Shown: one piece after another, positions 11,836 through 22,219 of the stretch
Layout: every line of letters begins with the position of its first letter
Numbering within the stretch: the first letter of the stretch is position 1
NCBI GenBank assembly: GCA_003427395.1
Contig: BFEA01000045.1
Location: 2,058,090-2,095,339, forward strand
Origin: Chara braunii
Taxonomy: Eukaryota > Streptophyta > Charophyceae > Charales > Characeae
Reading direction: 5' to 3'
DNA: 37,250 nt
Translations under genes and position numbers: made by a program
Notes under the pieces: generated by a model
Told to the model about the DNA's origin: nothing
The model's database searches: none
The model's input: only the letters and a program-made list of their open reading frames with translations

Positions 11836-11942
11836 CTTTTTCTTGTTTTGTGAGTTTTCACGGCCACAACTTTTCTTTTTTTTTTCTTTTTTTTTTGTTC
11901 TTCCCGTGAGAGTACCATAAAGAAATGGAGTGGGACCCAGGC
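11836..11942. repeat. 107-bp segment, original of an exact duplication
   Basis: This segment is base-for-base identical to 12,023-12,129, including both ten-base T-runs. Perfect identity across homopolymers, plus the adapter directly abutting the second copy, points to an assembly duplicate rather than a biological one. Confidence 0.75.
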
Positions 11943-12022
11943 TCGGCAAAACTCGGAGCGCCGTGAAAATCAGGGTCGGCAAAAACAAGCTCGGAGGTAC
12001 TGGTGGTTAAAAAAATCTTGCG

Positions 12023-12129
12023 CTTTTTCTTGTTTTGTGAGTTTTCACGGCCACAACTTTTCTTTTTTTTTTCTTTTTTTTTTGTTCTTCCCGTGAGAGT
12101 ACCATAAAGAAATGGAGTGGGACCCAGGC
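12023..12129. other. 107-bp exact duplicate ending at the adapter, probable artefact
   Basis: It is identical to 11,836-11,942. The match ends at 12,129 and the adapter sequence begins at the next base. The simplest reading is that a mate-pair read containing a junction was used to extend or fill this locus. Confidence 0.7.
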
Positions 12130-12167
12130 CTGTCTCTTATACACATCTAGATGTGTATAAGAGACAG
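12130..12167. other. Nextera mate-pair junction adapter (sequencing artefact)
   Basis: CTGTCTCTTATACACATCT (12,130-12,148) is followed directly by its reverse complement (12,149-12,167). This is the circularisation junction formed from two Tn5 mosaic-end sequences in Nextera mate-pair libraries, and is not native DNA. A minus-strand ORF (12,137-12,490) reads through it and ends in LLYTSRCV, a peptide generated by this adapter. Left and right flanks of the junction need not be neighbours in the genome. Confidence 0.97.
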
Positions 12168-12579
12168 GCCTTGTAGGGGGGTGGACTCAGTAAGAGGAGT
12201 GCTGCCGGGAGTGATTGGACACCCCCCCCCCTAGCAGGAGTGACACTCGTCCCCTGTGCACCAGGCGACTGTGGTGCAATTGCTGCCTCCCGGCAGGGTG
12301 CAATGGGGATGTAGGACCCTGAGTTCGGAGGGGGTTGCTCCAAGCCACGGTGCCTAGGTAGCACCAGTCCTGGGTGATACCGGGAGAGTGGGTGTGTGGA
12401 GAGGTTTGACCCTTGACTTGAGTGATTCTGTATGAGGGTGAGGCCACCACGCCGACGGGTTGGCTGAACCTGATGCATGAAGCCTCCCACCGGCTTCCCC
12501 GTAGGAGTTGAATCCCCGACACCTCACAACCCTTGTATAAAAAGAAAAACTCCCACTTGAACTTGCCCGACTAACTGTA
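12168..12579. other. Unassigned sequence right of the adapter
   Basis: There is a C-run near 12,221 and no believable gene. The two overlapping minus ORFs (12,137-12,490 and 12,187-12,522) are in different frames and have low-complexity Pro/Gly/Ser-rich composition. Its true position relative to the sequence left of 12,130 is uncertain. Confidence 0.5.
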
Positions 12580-12581
12580 GT

Positions 12582-12862
12582 GGAGCTTGAACTCAGGTCT
12601 GGGTTTCAACAGTCGGGGGCTGTATTAACTGTGCTAGCCAGCGGGTCTCAGCGCTGGTTCCAAACCCACAGCACCGGCTCATCAGCATGCCTGCTTAGAT
12701 TTCCACAGCAGATCGAGTTTGGCGGAAGACGCACCTCCAAAAAGTTCCCACCACTCAAGTTTCTTCCGCCTCGTGGGCTAACCCAATGAGCTCGCATATA
12801 TGTTGAACTCCTCAGCCCGCGGTTTCAACAGTTCATGGGCGTATCAATTGAGCTACGCCCGC
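12582..12862 (-). repeat. tRNA-like repeat units (two clear, one degenerate)
   Basis: On the minus strand 12,802-12,862 reads GGGCG, then TAGCTCAATTGATA, then CGCCC, then CTGTTGAAACC and a final GAGTTCAAC. Unit 12,582-12,644 repeats the plan with TAGCACAGTTAATA, CTGTTGAAACC and GAGTTCAAGC. A weaker third copy lies near 12,761-12,795. The first motif resembles a tRNA A box and the last a B box, but a full cloverleaf does not form. They could be tRNA-derived (SINE-like) repeats. In orientation and position they lie just internal to the minus-strand primer binding site. Confidence 0.4.
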
Positions 12863-12879
12863 TGGACTCCACAAAACAA

Positions 12880-12890
12880 CTCTGATACCA
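12880..12890 (-). other. Primer binding site matching tRNA-iMet
   Basis: The minus strand reads TGGTATCAGAG, complementary to the 3' end of plant initiator tRNA-Met, the usual primer of many plant LTR retrotransposons. On that strand it follows GGTGACA by four bases, and CA at an LTR end next to this site is the expected layout. It marks the inner edge of a minus-strand 5' LTR. Confidence 0.7.
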
Positions 12891-12894
12891 GCAT

Positions 12895-13756
12895 TGTCAC
12901 CGCATCCCAGAAACGGGACCGGCAACTAAAAGTAACTAGAGAAAAATAGAATAAAAAATAAAAACACGAGCATCGGGAACTAGCGCTTTGGGGAAGAGAG
13001 ACTGTCAGTACCACTCTCAGTTCCGTCGACCGGGCCTACGGATGGGCTGACAACAAAACCAAGGGGGATAGTCCCGGACCCTCAACCCCTCGGCATCTTC
13101 AGCCGCTCCGATGTTCCATCGTCGCCGGTCGCCGCCCTCGATCCCTGTACCGTCGCTTTGAAGGTCTAATGTCGTTACCAATAGTGCTAGTACCCAAGGC
13201 TGAGATGGACCACTGCAAAATTCAATATAAACTGTTGTCGTACGACACGCGGGCCTACCAAAATACCCCAAGTCCACTCCTTCACCTACGGACCAAACTC
13301 ACGATTGCCGACCTATGACGCCCTTTGCTCATAGGGCCTGGCTCCGTCCACGACTGTCAACCTCCCGCATCTACCGCGCGGAGGTCACCACTTGCGTTTT
13401 ATTTTCTCTCGCACACCCCAATCACTGCCCAAAGCAACACCACTTCTGATGACGCATGCCGTATGAACACAGATGTATCATGGTCACTTCAATAAAAGAA
13501 AAACTTTTCCTAGTTTTAAGCAAAGCAAAAAATTTGGTCGGCGGAGATGCCGACTCTATAGCATCAAAATAAGAATCATCACGTGCGCTTCAAAATTGCG
13601 CGCCCACACACCCTTTGCTTCTAGTCAACCATTCAGTCAGCGTGAACAAAACACAACCGCAACTCGTGCAATGTACTCAAATTTCAAACCAAACCTATTT
13701 TCTGTCACTTGCAAAAAAACAGGGTGGATACCCTTGTAAGGGTATTCGCGCCGACA
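12895..13756 (-). mobile_element. Minus-strand LTR (862 bp), containing repeat copy 2
   Basis: Read on the minus strand the segment begins TGTCGGCGC (13,756 leftwards) and ends GGTGACA (12,895), giving TG...CA termini, and is followed by the iMet primer site. Its right 530 bp (13,226-13,756) are the close match of 158-686, and both copies end at the same CGACA. Near the outer end both have the near-palindrome TACCCTTGTAAGGGTA (13,729-13,744 here). No target duplication could be confirmed because the opposite end of the element is not secured. The boundary at 12,895 rests on the primer site and the TGTC/GACA termini only. Confidence 0.6.
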
Positions 13757-14390
13757 ACGGGAACAACCTGGTACCGGACAAAGGTTAGGCCGACGGCCTG
13801 AAACTGGTCCAGCGTCACTGCCGGGCCAGAGGGGTATCGCTACATTATAGGATTTTATTATTTTTTTGAATTTGCTTTTTTGCTAGCTTACCAGGGCGGA
13901 TGTCCGACTTGTCCGGTTGGACAACTGGGGAGACGTCCTCCCGAGACAAGCATGTCCGACCCTCTAAAAAAAATAAAAATAATAATAGTAATAATAAATT
14001 TGATTTTTTTTGTAGGTTCTGCCCCATATGAGGTATATGGCACAAAAGTTTTGGCTCATTTGAGCCCATAGGGAAAAAGATAAAAATCGCCAAAGATGTC
14101 TATGCCGATTGTAATCAAACACATCTATCTTATGGGGGTCAATTTCAATCATGCACCCCAACCCAACCCCCCGAATCCCCTTTTCCCCATGTCTTGCATT
14201 TTGTTTCTTTTTGCTCCAAATGAGCTGAATTTTTTTTTATGGGGTCACCTCATGCAGCACAGGTTTTATTTTTATTTTTTCATTTTTTTTAATGGAAAAA
14301 ATGAGTCACTGCCCAAGTTGTCCGCCGAATGGATTGGACAACTGGTAACCTAGTTTTTCCTAAATATTGGCGCGCTTCTAAAGCTCGAAG
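13757..14390. other. AT-rich spacer, no gene
   Basis: Poly-A/T runs dominate. Short hairpins TTGTCC/GGACAA (13,909-13,914, 13,919-13,924) and AGTTGTCC/GGACAACT (14,316-14,323, 14,336-14,343) are related in sequence and bracket the AT-rich tract. ORFs are low complexity. Confidence 0.5.
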
Positions 14391-15537
14391 CCATTTTGAA
14401 TTCAAAAACCGAAAAGAATGGGGCGACAGGCCCATACATGCCCCATGCAGAACGAACGTTCCATCAAGATCATCGCCCTCGCTTGAACGTTCTCGTCGCC
14501 ATAGCTTGCAAGAGGCATGCAAAGCATCTGTGCAATGGTACCGGCCCTGTTGTCGGCGGGTCCACAACGCAGGATCTTGTTCGTGACCTTGGGGAGCTAC
14601 CTCACATGTCAGAGTCTTCTGCACAACGGCGATGCGAACAAGTACACCGTGCGTGCGGGTATTGCTGTGACGAATCCACCAGCCATTGTCCCGACCTTGA
14701 GGACTATAATCGGTTGCAAGCCCACCATCGTAAGTGTTGCGCTCCCCATCCAACCAGCGTTAACATCCCCTGGAGGAGGGCGATGTAGCAGGCTCCTGGC
14801 CGCCATTTGGAGGTGTGCACCCCCGACGTCCCACTCTCGTGTTTTGTTAGCAGCCACGTGTGCATCCATCACCCACGGGAGAATCGACTGTGCAAGGGGC
14901 GATCGCTATGCAGCCCCGGTGTCGCCAACAGCGACGACGAGGGAAGCGACAAGCAGTAACGAGACCCCGGTGCAAATGCAATCGTGTGCCAAGTACACGG
15001 TGAAAACGAGCCCAACAACCTGCTGTACGGGTTGCCCTTTCGTTTGGCCTGCCAGCATTACATTTCTCATTCAATTCGTCGTGCTTGCCATCGCCGCTCT
15101 CCTGCTGACTTCTCCTGCTATTGGCGTTTTTTGTTTTCTTCATCCTCGTCTTATGGTCATCGTAGAGGCAAAATGTCGACCCTTTTATGTTTTTTTGGAC
15201 AGTGACGCCCAATTATGGAGAGACGGCATTGGATACATGATGGTCAGGCCGAAGGTGTGGGAGGTTTGAATCATGCCTCCCAACAATCTGTCAGGTTGTA
15301 GGGCGTGCAGTCAGTTCCGCCTTCCACCCACTTGTCAATGCTCAGTCAAGATGCTGACAAGTAGGTGTCCCGTCGCCCTTCCCAGCGGGTGTTGGGCAAC
15401 TGCCTCAATGGAGGAACAATCTACCTGCCTTGTGAGGCCTGCAATCCAGTCATCAAGGTTTCTTCCAGGTATCGTCAGATGTAGGTGGGGCAAGACATGG
15501 GCGTGTGTGTGCTGAAGCTTTCCCCCAGTCGTCCCCA
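14391..15537. other. Unassigned higher-GC stretch upstream of the Myb/SANT relic
   Basis: Several overlapping frames stay open on both strands, including 250 codons on plus (14,517-15,269) and 121 on minus (14,847-15,212). None shows a family motif. The plus ORF has one hydrophobic segment near its end. It may hold a promoter and leader of the following relic, or relics of its 5' exons, but nothing decides this. Confidence 0.35.
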
Positions 15538-16957
15538 ATGGACATGGGTGGATATGGGGGAAACATGAACCGCCCGTGCAGTTTTACTCGGACACTGTGC
15601 GCTCATTACGATGGTGTGATGTTCGAGATTCAGGGTCAGCGGATGTCAGCGGAGGGAGGAATAGAGATGCAGCAGACATTCGAAGCAACAATCAACCAGC
15701 ATTTCGGTGGCACTGCAGTTGGGCAGGGGAGGGAGGACTTGCCACACTGGTCGCAAAATGCTCATGGAGAGCGTACACAACCACAGGGAAGTTGGGGATC
15801 ATCCGAGAGGACACATGCAATTATGTTGCAAGAGTCGGGGGAGTGGCAGTGGCCATCTCCCGGTTATGGACTGCAACTATGCAGCGTCGCATGAGCCGGG
15901 CACGGGAGCACGGTTGTCCACGGGTGGATGTAATGCTACCCATGCACTTGCAAGTGATGCTGAAATGGCTTCAGCGTATGGGCAAGAGGGCACAGGGGAC
16001 AACATAGGAGGAAGCAGCAACATTACAGTGGAAGCGGGAGATTCACGGGGGCAAGGTGGGTGTGCTTCGACGCCTCGTGCATCCGGCAAACAACCATCAG
16101 GGAGTGGACAAGGCGTGTGGGGAAAACGGAAGAGCGACCCCCCCCCTAGGGATGGCGGCCTTCCTCCTCCTACGCCAGGTAAAAAAATAGTGCCTTGGAC
16201 GGTTGAGGAATGCCTTGCTCTGATGAAATGGCAGCGTGAGGATGATGCAATGATGGCCGATGCGAACGCAAGGCACAAGTGCATGAAAAAGAGGGAGAGA
16301 CAGGAATGGGTCTCTGCTCGCATGAAAGAGGAAGGGTTTACCAGGTCCACCGAAGATTGCAGGAAGAAATGGTTTGCACTGGGCCAGAAGCTGAAACTGC
16401 TAGTCGACAAGGTAGGGCGGTCGGGCCATCAATCGTATTGGGACATGACTAAGGATGAGAGAGAGGAGGAAGGGCTTTACACGACGTTCGATCTTTGTCT
16501 TTGGGAGGCCATGGAATGGATTTTACAGAGGTCATCCGGGACGTGTGATCAAGCCATCAACTCCGACACCATGGTCAGACCAGATGGAGAAGGTTCGGAG
16601 ACATGATCGGGCCAGACAACAGGTTCGGACCGTGCGGGGTCGGACACCTCAAGCAACTCGGCAAAAACACGGCAAATGTCAGCGGGCAAAGTCCACTGCG
16701 GCGAGGACCCATCATATGCCTCATTTGTGGGTGCTTCCATGCGTGAATTGACACGTATTTATGTGGATGGTCTGGACAAAGCTGAGGGAACTATTGTTGA
16801 GGCTAGCAAGGAAGGCGCAGGCATGGTCACAAGCAGGCTGAGCAAAATGGCGACAGAGATTGGTGCGCTCACTTCAACGATGGTGGATGGGAATGCAATG
16901 TTGTCCCTGCTTGTCAGAGTAATGGGTGCCCGAAACGCACCCCCCCTCGCCAGGTAG
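15538..16957 (+). pseudogene. Myb/SANT-like (trihelix-type) DNA-binding protein, broken
   Basis: The reading starts with ATG at 15,538 (MDMGGYGGNMN, Gly/Gln-rich). It must shift to another frame somewhere at 15,850-15,895, then runs to TGA at 16,604-16,606 and continues in the same frame to TAG at 16,955-16,957. The domain at about 16,190-16,530 shows the trihelix/Myb_DNA-bind_4 pattern: WTVEECLALMKW, then RQEWVSARM, then DCRKKWFALGQKLK, then YWDMTKDER and a closing LWEAMEWI. The C-terminal part (SRLSKMATEIGALTSTMVDG) could form a helix. Proteins of this type bind DNA and include plant GT factors and proteins associated with transposons. One frameshift and one nonsense codon make it a pseudogene, unless an unseen intron removes the shift. 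No transposase is next to it. Confidence 0.6.
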
Positions 16958-17390
16958 TAGAGGGGGTAGAGATGGAGGTTAAGGGATTACAGAGGCCGGG
17001 GGGACGAGGGGAGTGGAGGGCTGGGGGGTAGGTGTTGGCTGTGCATTTTGGTTGGGGAAGGTTGAAGGTTTGTTGCGGGGGATGGAGAAGAAAAAAAATT
17101 GAAACCAATCGAACCTTCTCGTATCGGTGACAACTGCCGTGGGCAGCTATTACTGCTTCCTTACGCTGACGGGTTGTTTCCGTCCAATGATTGTCACATT
17201 TCCAATGAAGTGTGGTGGGACAGGGCCCATTGTGACCTAACTAAGGCTGACTTCCATGCGGTCCACCCCTGCATGTATGACCGCTATTATAAAAAATAGC
17301 CAGTCATCCACAAAATGGACGCATGCAAAGTCGGTGTGTGGTTTCGGGTCCCTGCCTGCCAGCTGTTTTTTTTGCGTAGGATGACTTTGT

Positions 17391-17393
<3 letters not shown>
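16958..17393. other. G-rich then mixed spacer
   Basis: Directly after the relic is a G-rich stretch (to about 17,090). A 66-codon plus ORF (17,099-17,299) follows without a recognisable motif. Nothing else is visible. Confidence 0.4.

Positions 17394-17473
<80 letters not shown>
17394..17473 (+). repeat. (GA)40 microsatellite
   Basis: Eighty bases of uninterrupted GA dinucleotides. It supplies the Arg-Glu run in the plus-strand ORF 17,389-17,796 and a Ser-Leu run on the other strand. Confidence 0.95.
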
Positions 17474-17476
<3 letters not shown>

Positions 17477-17796
17477 TGGCCGTGGTGGAAGTGATGCGGG
17501 AGACAATCAGTGGGAGGACGGTGGTGCTACAAGAGATGAAGATCGAGCATAGAAGGAAGCGTCAGAGGAGGATGAACTTCTGCAATGAGGCCGATCGTGT
17601 TGGCACCCGCGTTTACTACGTCGTCATTGAGGGAACAATAGCCATGAGAATCAACGTTGGCCTTGGTTACGACCAGAACGAGGACTTGATCGACGTCATC
17701 CTGCTCCCAAAGAAGCTATCGGATGTCATCCCTGATGAGTGGCTACTCCCCCATCTCGACGTTGGAGACATCGTCCAGTACCTTGTGTCTGCATAG
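17474..17796 (+). CDS. Unassigned ORF following the GA repeat
   Basis: After the GA tract the frame stays open for about 107 codons and ends with TAG. The composition is protein-like (RVGTRVYYVVIEGTIAMRI, then DLIDVILLPKKL, then LLPHLDVGDIVQYL), but I recognise no family. The start is unknown, because the ATG at 17,473 lies at the end of the microsatellite. It could be an exon relic or chance. Confidence 0.2.
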
Positions 17797-18640
17797 TTGA
17801 GGAGGACGACGACAATCTGAGCGGAGCGCGTCATATGTGGCGAAACTCCAACCTCCTCTCCAAGAGAGACCGTACTTGCACGGGGCGGTACAGACATGGT
17901 TCCCCAATGATGATTTGAGTGTTACATGCCATCGGTGGTAGAGTGGGTTCACATGATGGATGTGTCGTCCATGTTCAACGGACATCCTGCCACGTCCCCG
18001 AACGAAGACATCGAAGCACATCTTCCGTTGTGGGGAAGGTGATGGTCATCAAGTGTGCGAAATGGGCATTGTTGGGATAGTGGGATAGGAGCAAAGACCG
18101 ACAGTGTCACATTTTTCGTCACCAACGTTGTATTCGGGAGAGGTTTTATGAATCCGAGAACATTTCATCGCTATAGTTTCTATGTGTTAGTGCACGTGTG
18201 CCTGCGATAGTGTGTGGTCCATGGGGACACTAAAACCCCCGATTGGACTTGGGATGATGATGCGAGTGTCGTCGTCGGGGGAGATTGAGAGGGCCCTGAC
18301 CTTCGTTTGAGACTTGGTAATAATCTAGTCACAGTTTTGCATTGGGCTTTGCAAATATGAGTTTTTTGTGCATTTATGTCTCACTTTCGACATTTGTGCT
18401 TCTGTGTGCACGAATTATCCCGCTTGGATGGTTATGGGAACATATTTCTCTGTTTGTATATGAAATACATGGACACGTGGCGGGTTTTTATTCTTGTTTT
18501 TGTAAATAATTAAAGATTTGCAATAAATTGTACATGCAACTTTCGGGTTTTGTGAGGGATGTGCGAATGACAATTTACACGTGAAGATTGAAACAGATAT
18601 TCATCGAAACTTGCATGATGTGGTGCCCTGTACATAGATA
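17797..18640. other. Intergenic, nothing recognised
   Basis: No believable ORF, RNA gene or repeat is visible. The sequence becomes AT-richer towards the GATA-like arm. Confidence 0.45.
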
Positions 18641-18669
18641 GATAAATAGATGAATAGATACATAGATAC

Positions 18670-19212
18670 ACAGATAGATAGATAAGTAGGTTGGCAGATA
18701 AACATATGCATAAATACATACATAGTTGGATATTATGATAGATGATGCATAGACACATAGATTGACAGATGAATGGATAGATGAGATTATATATAGATAA
18801 ATAGATACATAGACGGATGAGAACATATATGGATGATGCATAGGTAGATAAATGTATAGATAGATTTGCATGCACAAGAACATGTTTATTCTATAGCTAT
18901 AGAAAAACTTTGTAATTGTGAAGTACCATTACGAACTAAATATATACGAGTGTTATTTTGTGAGATTACCCGGATCTCAAATCATCTACTTGCATCATAC
19001 AGATCTATCTATACATGTATCTATCTACCTATCTATCATCCATCTATGTTTTCATCCGCCTATTTATTTATCTATGTATATATCTTCTCATCTACCCATC
19101 TATCTGTTAGCCTATGTGTCTAAGCATCACCGTATTTATCATACTACCTGCCTATGTATGTATCTATGCGTATTTTTATCCATCAACCTATTTATCTATC
19201 GATCCGTGTATC
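18670..19212. repeat. Diverged inverted repeat of GATA-like sequence
   Basis: The left arm (about 18,670-18,871) is rich in GATA/CATA words. The right arm (about 18,991-19,212) is its reverse complement with many substitutions, and about 120 bp separate them. The arms match in order over complex words, not just the tetramer: GGTAGATA and TGTATAGATAGAT near the centre, TGGATGAT, GACACATAG and ATACATACATAG further out. This indicates one ancestral inverted duplication rather than two independent microsatellites. Transcripts could fold into a long imperfect duplex. ORFs rich in Ile, Tyr and Ser in both arms are by-products. Confidence 0.6.
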
Positions 19213-19440
19213 GAAACAAAATGTGTTTGTATTTTTCCCATCTACGAACCTCTAAATGAAAACGCGAACAGCCAGCCCCCCCCCCTCCCTGCCCCAGCCG
19301 CACCCCCAAACAAAACCCTGTGCATATGCGACCATCACACAACAATGTTGTAATAGAAACGTGACGTAAGTGCGAACGAATTCAAAATGTATACATACAT
19401 CAAAACTTCAAAACATGGATAGAGGGATTAATCAGAAAAA

Positions 19441-19866
19441 ATGAAAATAAATTCAAATCTAGGTATATTGAATGAGAGAGAGAGAGAGAGAGAGGGAAAA
19501 AAAAAAAAAAAACCCTTCGTCACTTTCTACCTCGTCGATGGTTCTTACTGGGGTGATTTGGTTGACCTAGCCCAGAGGTATGTCTCACCAGCAGAAATTG
19601 ACTACGAGGTAGTGATCGAACCTTTTGGTTTGATAATCTTCGTTGAGGGATCTTCTTCATACATTTTCCTCCTCTATGAGAATAGTTATGTGCTCTGCTT
19701 GACTTCCAAATCTTTGACCCTGGATAGACCTATTCGAAACTCGTGGGCTTTAGGTGGCTTTATATCTCTATACCACAATTTTAGGAAGCACATAGATGTA
19801 GTCCAAGACGTTCAACACGCACGGTCAAACGAGAGATTGAGGATGAGACTTGAGAGGGATGAGTAA
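19441..19866 (+). CDS. Unassigned 141-codon ORF
   Basis: It opens with ATG and contains a short GA repeat and an A-run that encode EREREREG and a Lys run. About 115 residues of protein-like sequence follow (FVTFYLVDGSYWGDLVDLAQ, then IDYEVVIEPFGLIIFVEG, then WALGGFISLYHNFRKHID) and end in TAA or TGA-type termination after RLERDE. No family is recognised. The true start may lie after the A-run, or this may be a terminal exon preceded by a pyrimidine-poor acceptor. The composition is more gene-like than the neighbours, but evidence is thin. Confidence 0.3.
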   Translation: MKINSNLGILNEREREREGKKKKKPFVTFYLVDGSYWGDLVDLAQRYVSPAEIDYEVVIEPFGLIIFVEGSSSYIFLLYENSYVLCLTSKSLTLDRPIRNSWALGGFISLYHNFRKHIDVVQDVQHARSNERLRMRLERDE

Positions 19867-20836
<970 letters not shown>

Positions 20837-20963
20837 TTACCTTTTTTATTTTTTGCTTAATGCAGTACCCCTTCACATTGTTGCACCTGCCTTTTTTTCG
20901 TTGAGCTGGAATTATTCTGACTTCTGAACAGATGGGTGTTATTTCATCCACACGTGTATCTGG

Positions 20964-21047
20964 GAAGAAGAAGAAGAAGAAGAAGAAGAAGAAGAAGAAG
21001 AGGAAGAGGAAGAAGAGGAGAAGAAGACGAAGAAGAAGAAGAAGAAA
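20964..21047 (+). repeat. (GAA)n trinucleotide repeat
   Basis: About 84 bp of GAA/AAG repeat with a few GAG and CGA interruptions. Confidence 0.9.
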
Positions 21048-21623
21048 AGTTACATACGTAGCATTCCACCACCTGAGCTAAAAGCGGCTGAATAAATAGA
21101 GAGAAGGTTATCCAAGTTGTCAGCCAAAAAGAATCAAGGATTGGAAAAAGAATCAAGGATTGCCTGCATTTTTTTATTTTTTTGAAGGCTCTTGTATATT
21201 GGTAGGGAACTTCACCTCCTGAAAATTGGGTCCCGTACCTTCGTGAAAAAAAAAAACACTAACAACGATCGACTGAAAATCCCTGTGGTAGAGTCTTCCA
21301 GCTTGAGCAATCAGCTCATCAAAATGTTTCATGATAATTATCATGGGCCTGAGAAAAAAAAAGTTTTAAAAACAAAAAACAACCATCATGTGCTGGTTCA
21401 CCCCTACTCCCAGTCTAGCAATGACTTACAAGAAGTCGCTCGGCTACCATCTTCACCCAAACTAGAACGCCTGGTTATTATAGCTGTATTTGGTCCAACT
21501 TTCAGTAAACATGCAGTACGATATTGACCGATAATTCTATTCCGTAGTCATTCAAACTCTCCATTACACTTGTCCTGTTAGACCCAATCTCTTTCAGCCT
21601 CCAGGAGGGGTTGCCGAAATGAA
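21048..21623. other. Intergenic, weak ORF only
   Basis: A plus ORF of 111 codons (21,192-21,527) crosses two A-runs and has no recognisable motif. Nothing else is seen. Confidence 0.4.
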
Positions 21624-21805
21624 AACAACCTCAGGGACACAAACACTGCCTCTCGAAAACGAACACAACCTCAGGTACACAAACACTGCCGCTGGAAAAT
21701 GAAAACAACCTCAGGTACACTAAATGAACCTCAGGTACAGAAAACCAACCTCAGGTACAAAACACAACCCTGTCAGGTGCACAAACACAAAACCTTAGGT
21801 GCATA
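21624..21805 (+). repeat. Short tandem array of ACCTCAGGT units
   Basis: AACCTCAGG recurs at about 21,627, 21,667, 21,707, 21,727 and 21,747, with degenerate forms near 21,767 and 21,791. The first spacings are about 40 bp, the later ones about 20 bp. The core ACCTCAGGT is itself an inverted repeat around one base. First-part units share ACACAAACACTGCC. Confidence 0.65.
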
Positions 21806-21965
21806 GATTAGTAGCGAACTGCTACGTGTTTGCACCTGATCGTAAGGGTGCCCTGCCACAATGGCGCATGCTTTTTTTCCTTTTCTTCTTGTTCTTTTTG
21901 AAAGGGCGACCGCCAACCCTGCACCCTAAATGCTGCCGTCTTCACTCGAAAATAAAGCCCTCGTT

Positions 21966-22044
21966 CATAACGCCCAGGCGTTATGATCTGAAGCGTTTTT
22001 CGACTTCGAAGTGACAGATGCAGATCCCAGGGTTCGATCCCCAG
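21966..22044. repeat. Perfect 9-bp hairpin and B-box-like word
   Basis: CATAACGCC (21,966-21,974) and GGCGTTATG (21,977-21,985) are perfect inverted repeats two bases apart. About 45 bp later GGGTTCGATCCCC resembles a tRNA T-arm/B box. No full tRNA can be folded, so a tRNA-derived repeat relic is possible but unproven. Confidence 0.35.
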
Positions 22045-22219
22045 ACCTCACCTCACCCATGTAAGTACCCCTGTGTGTTTGAACTCGTGACCTGTGTTTT
22101 GGTAGTTAACTGTTGCCTGTCGTAGGTCTGTGTAGCTGTAGGGGTTCGATCTGTAGGTCTGTCGACTAGGGGTCATAGTTGTGTAGAGGCTGTTACATGC
22201 TGCGCCTGCAACAGGCTGC

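Noticed and set aside
12137-12490. 117-codon minus-strand protein gene
   Set aside because: Its C-terminal LLYTSRCV is encoded by the sequencing adapter, and the rest is low-complexity with no motif.
14517-15269. 250-codon plus ORF as a membrane protein
   Set aside because: Several frames are open on both strands here and none has motifs; the single hydrophobic stretch is not enough.
17389-17473. Arg-Glu repeat protein segment
   Set aside because: It is the translation of an 80-bp GA microsatellite.
18510-18883. Minus-strand ORFs rich in Ile, Tyr and Ser
   Set aside because: They are direct translations of the GATA-like repeat.
22021-22060. tRNA gene
   Set aside because: Only a T-arm-like GGGTTCGATCCCC is present; no acceptor, D or anticodon arm folds with it.
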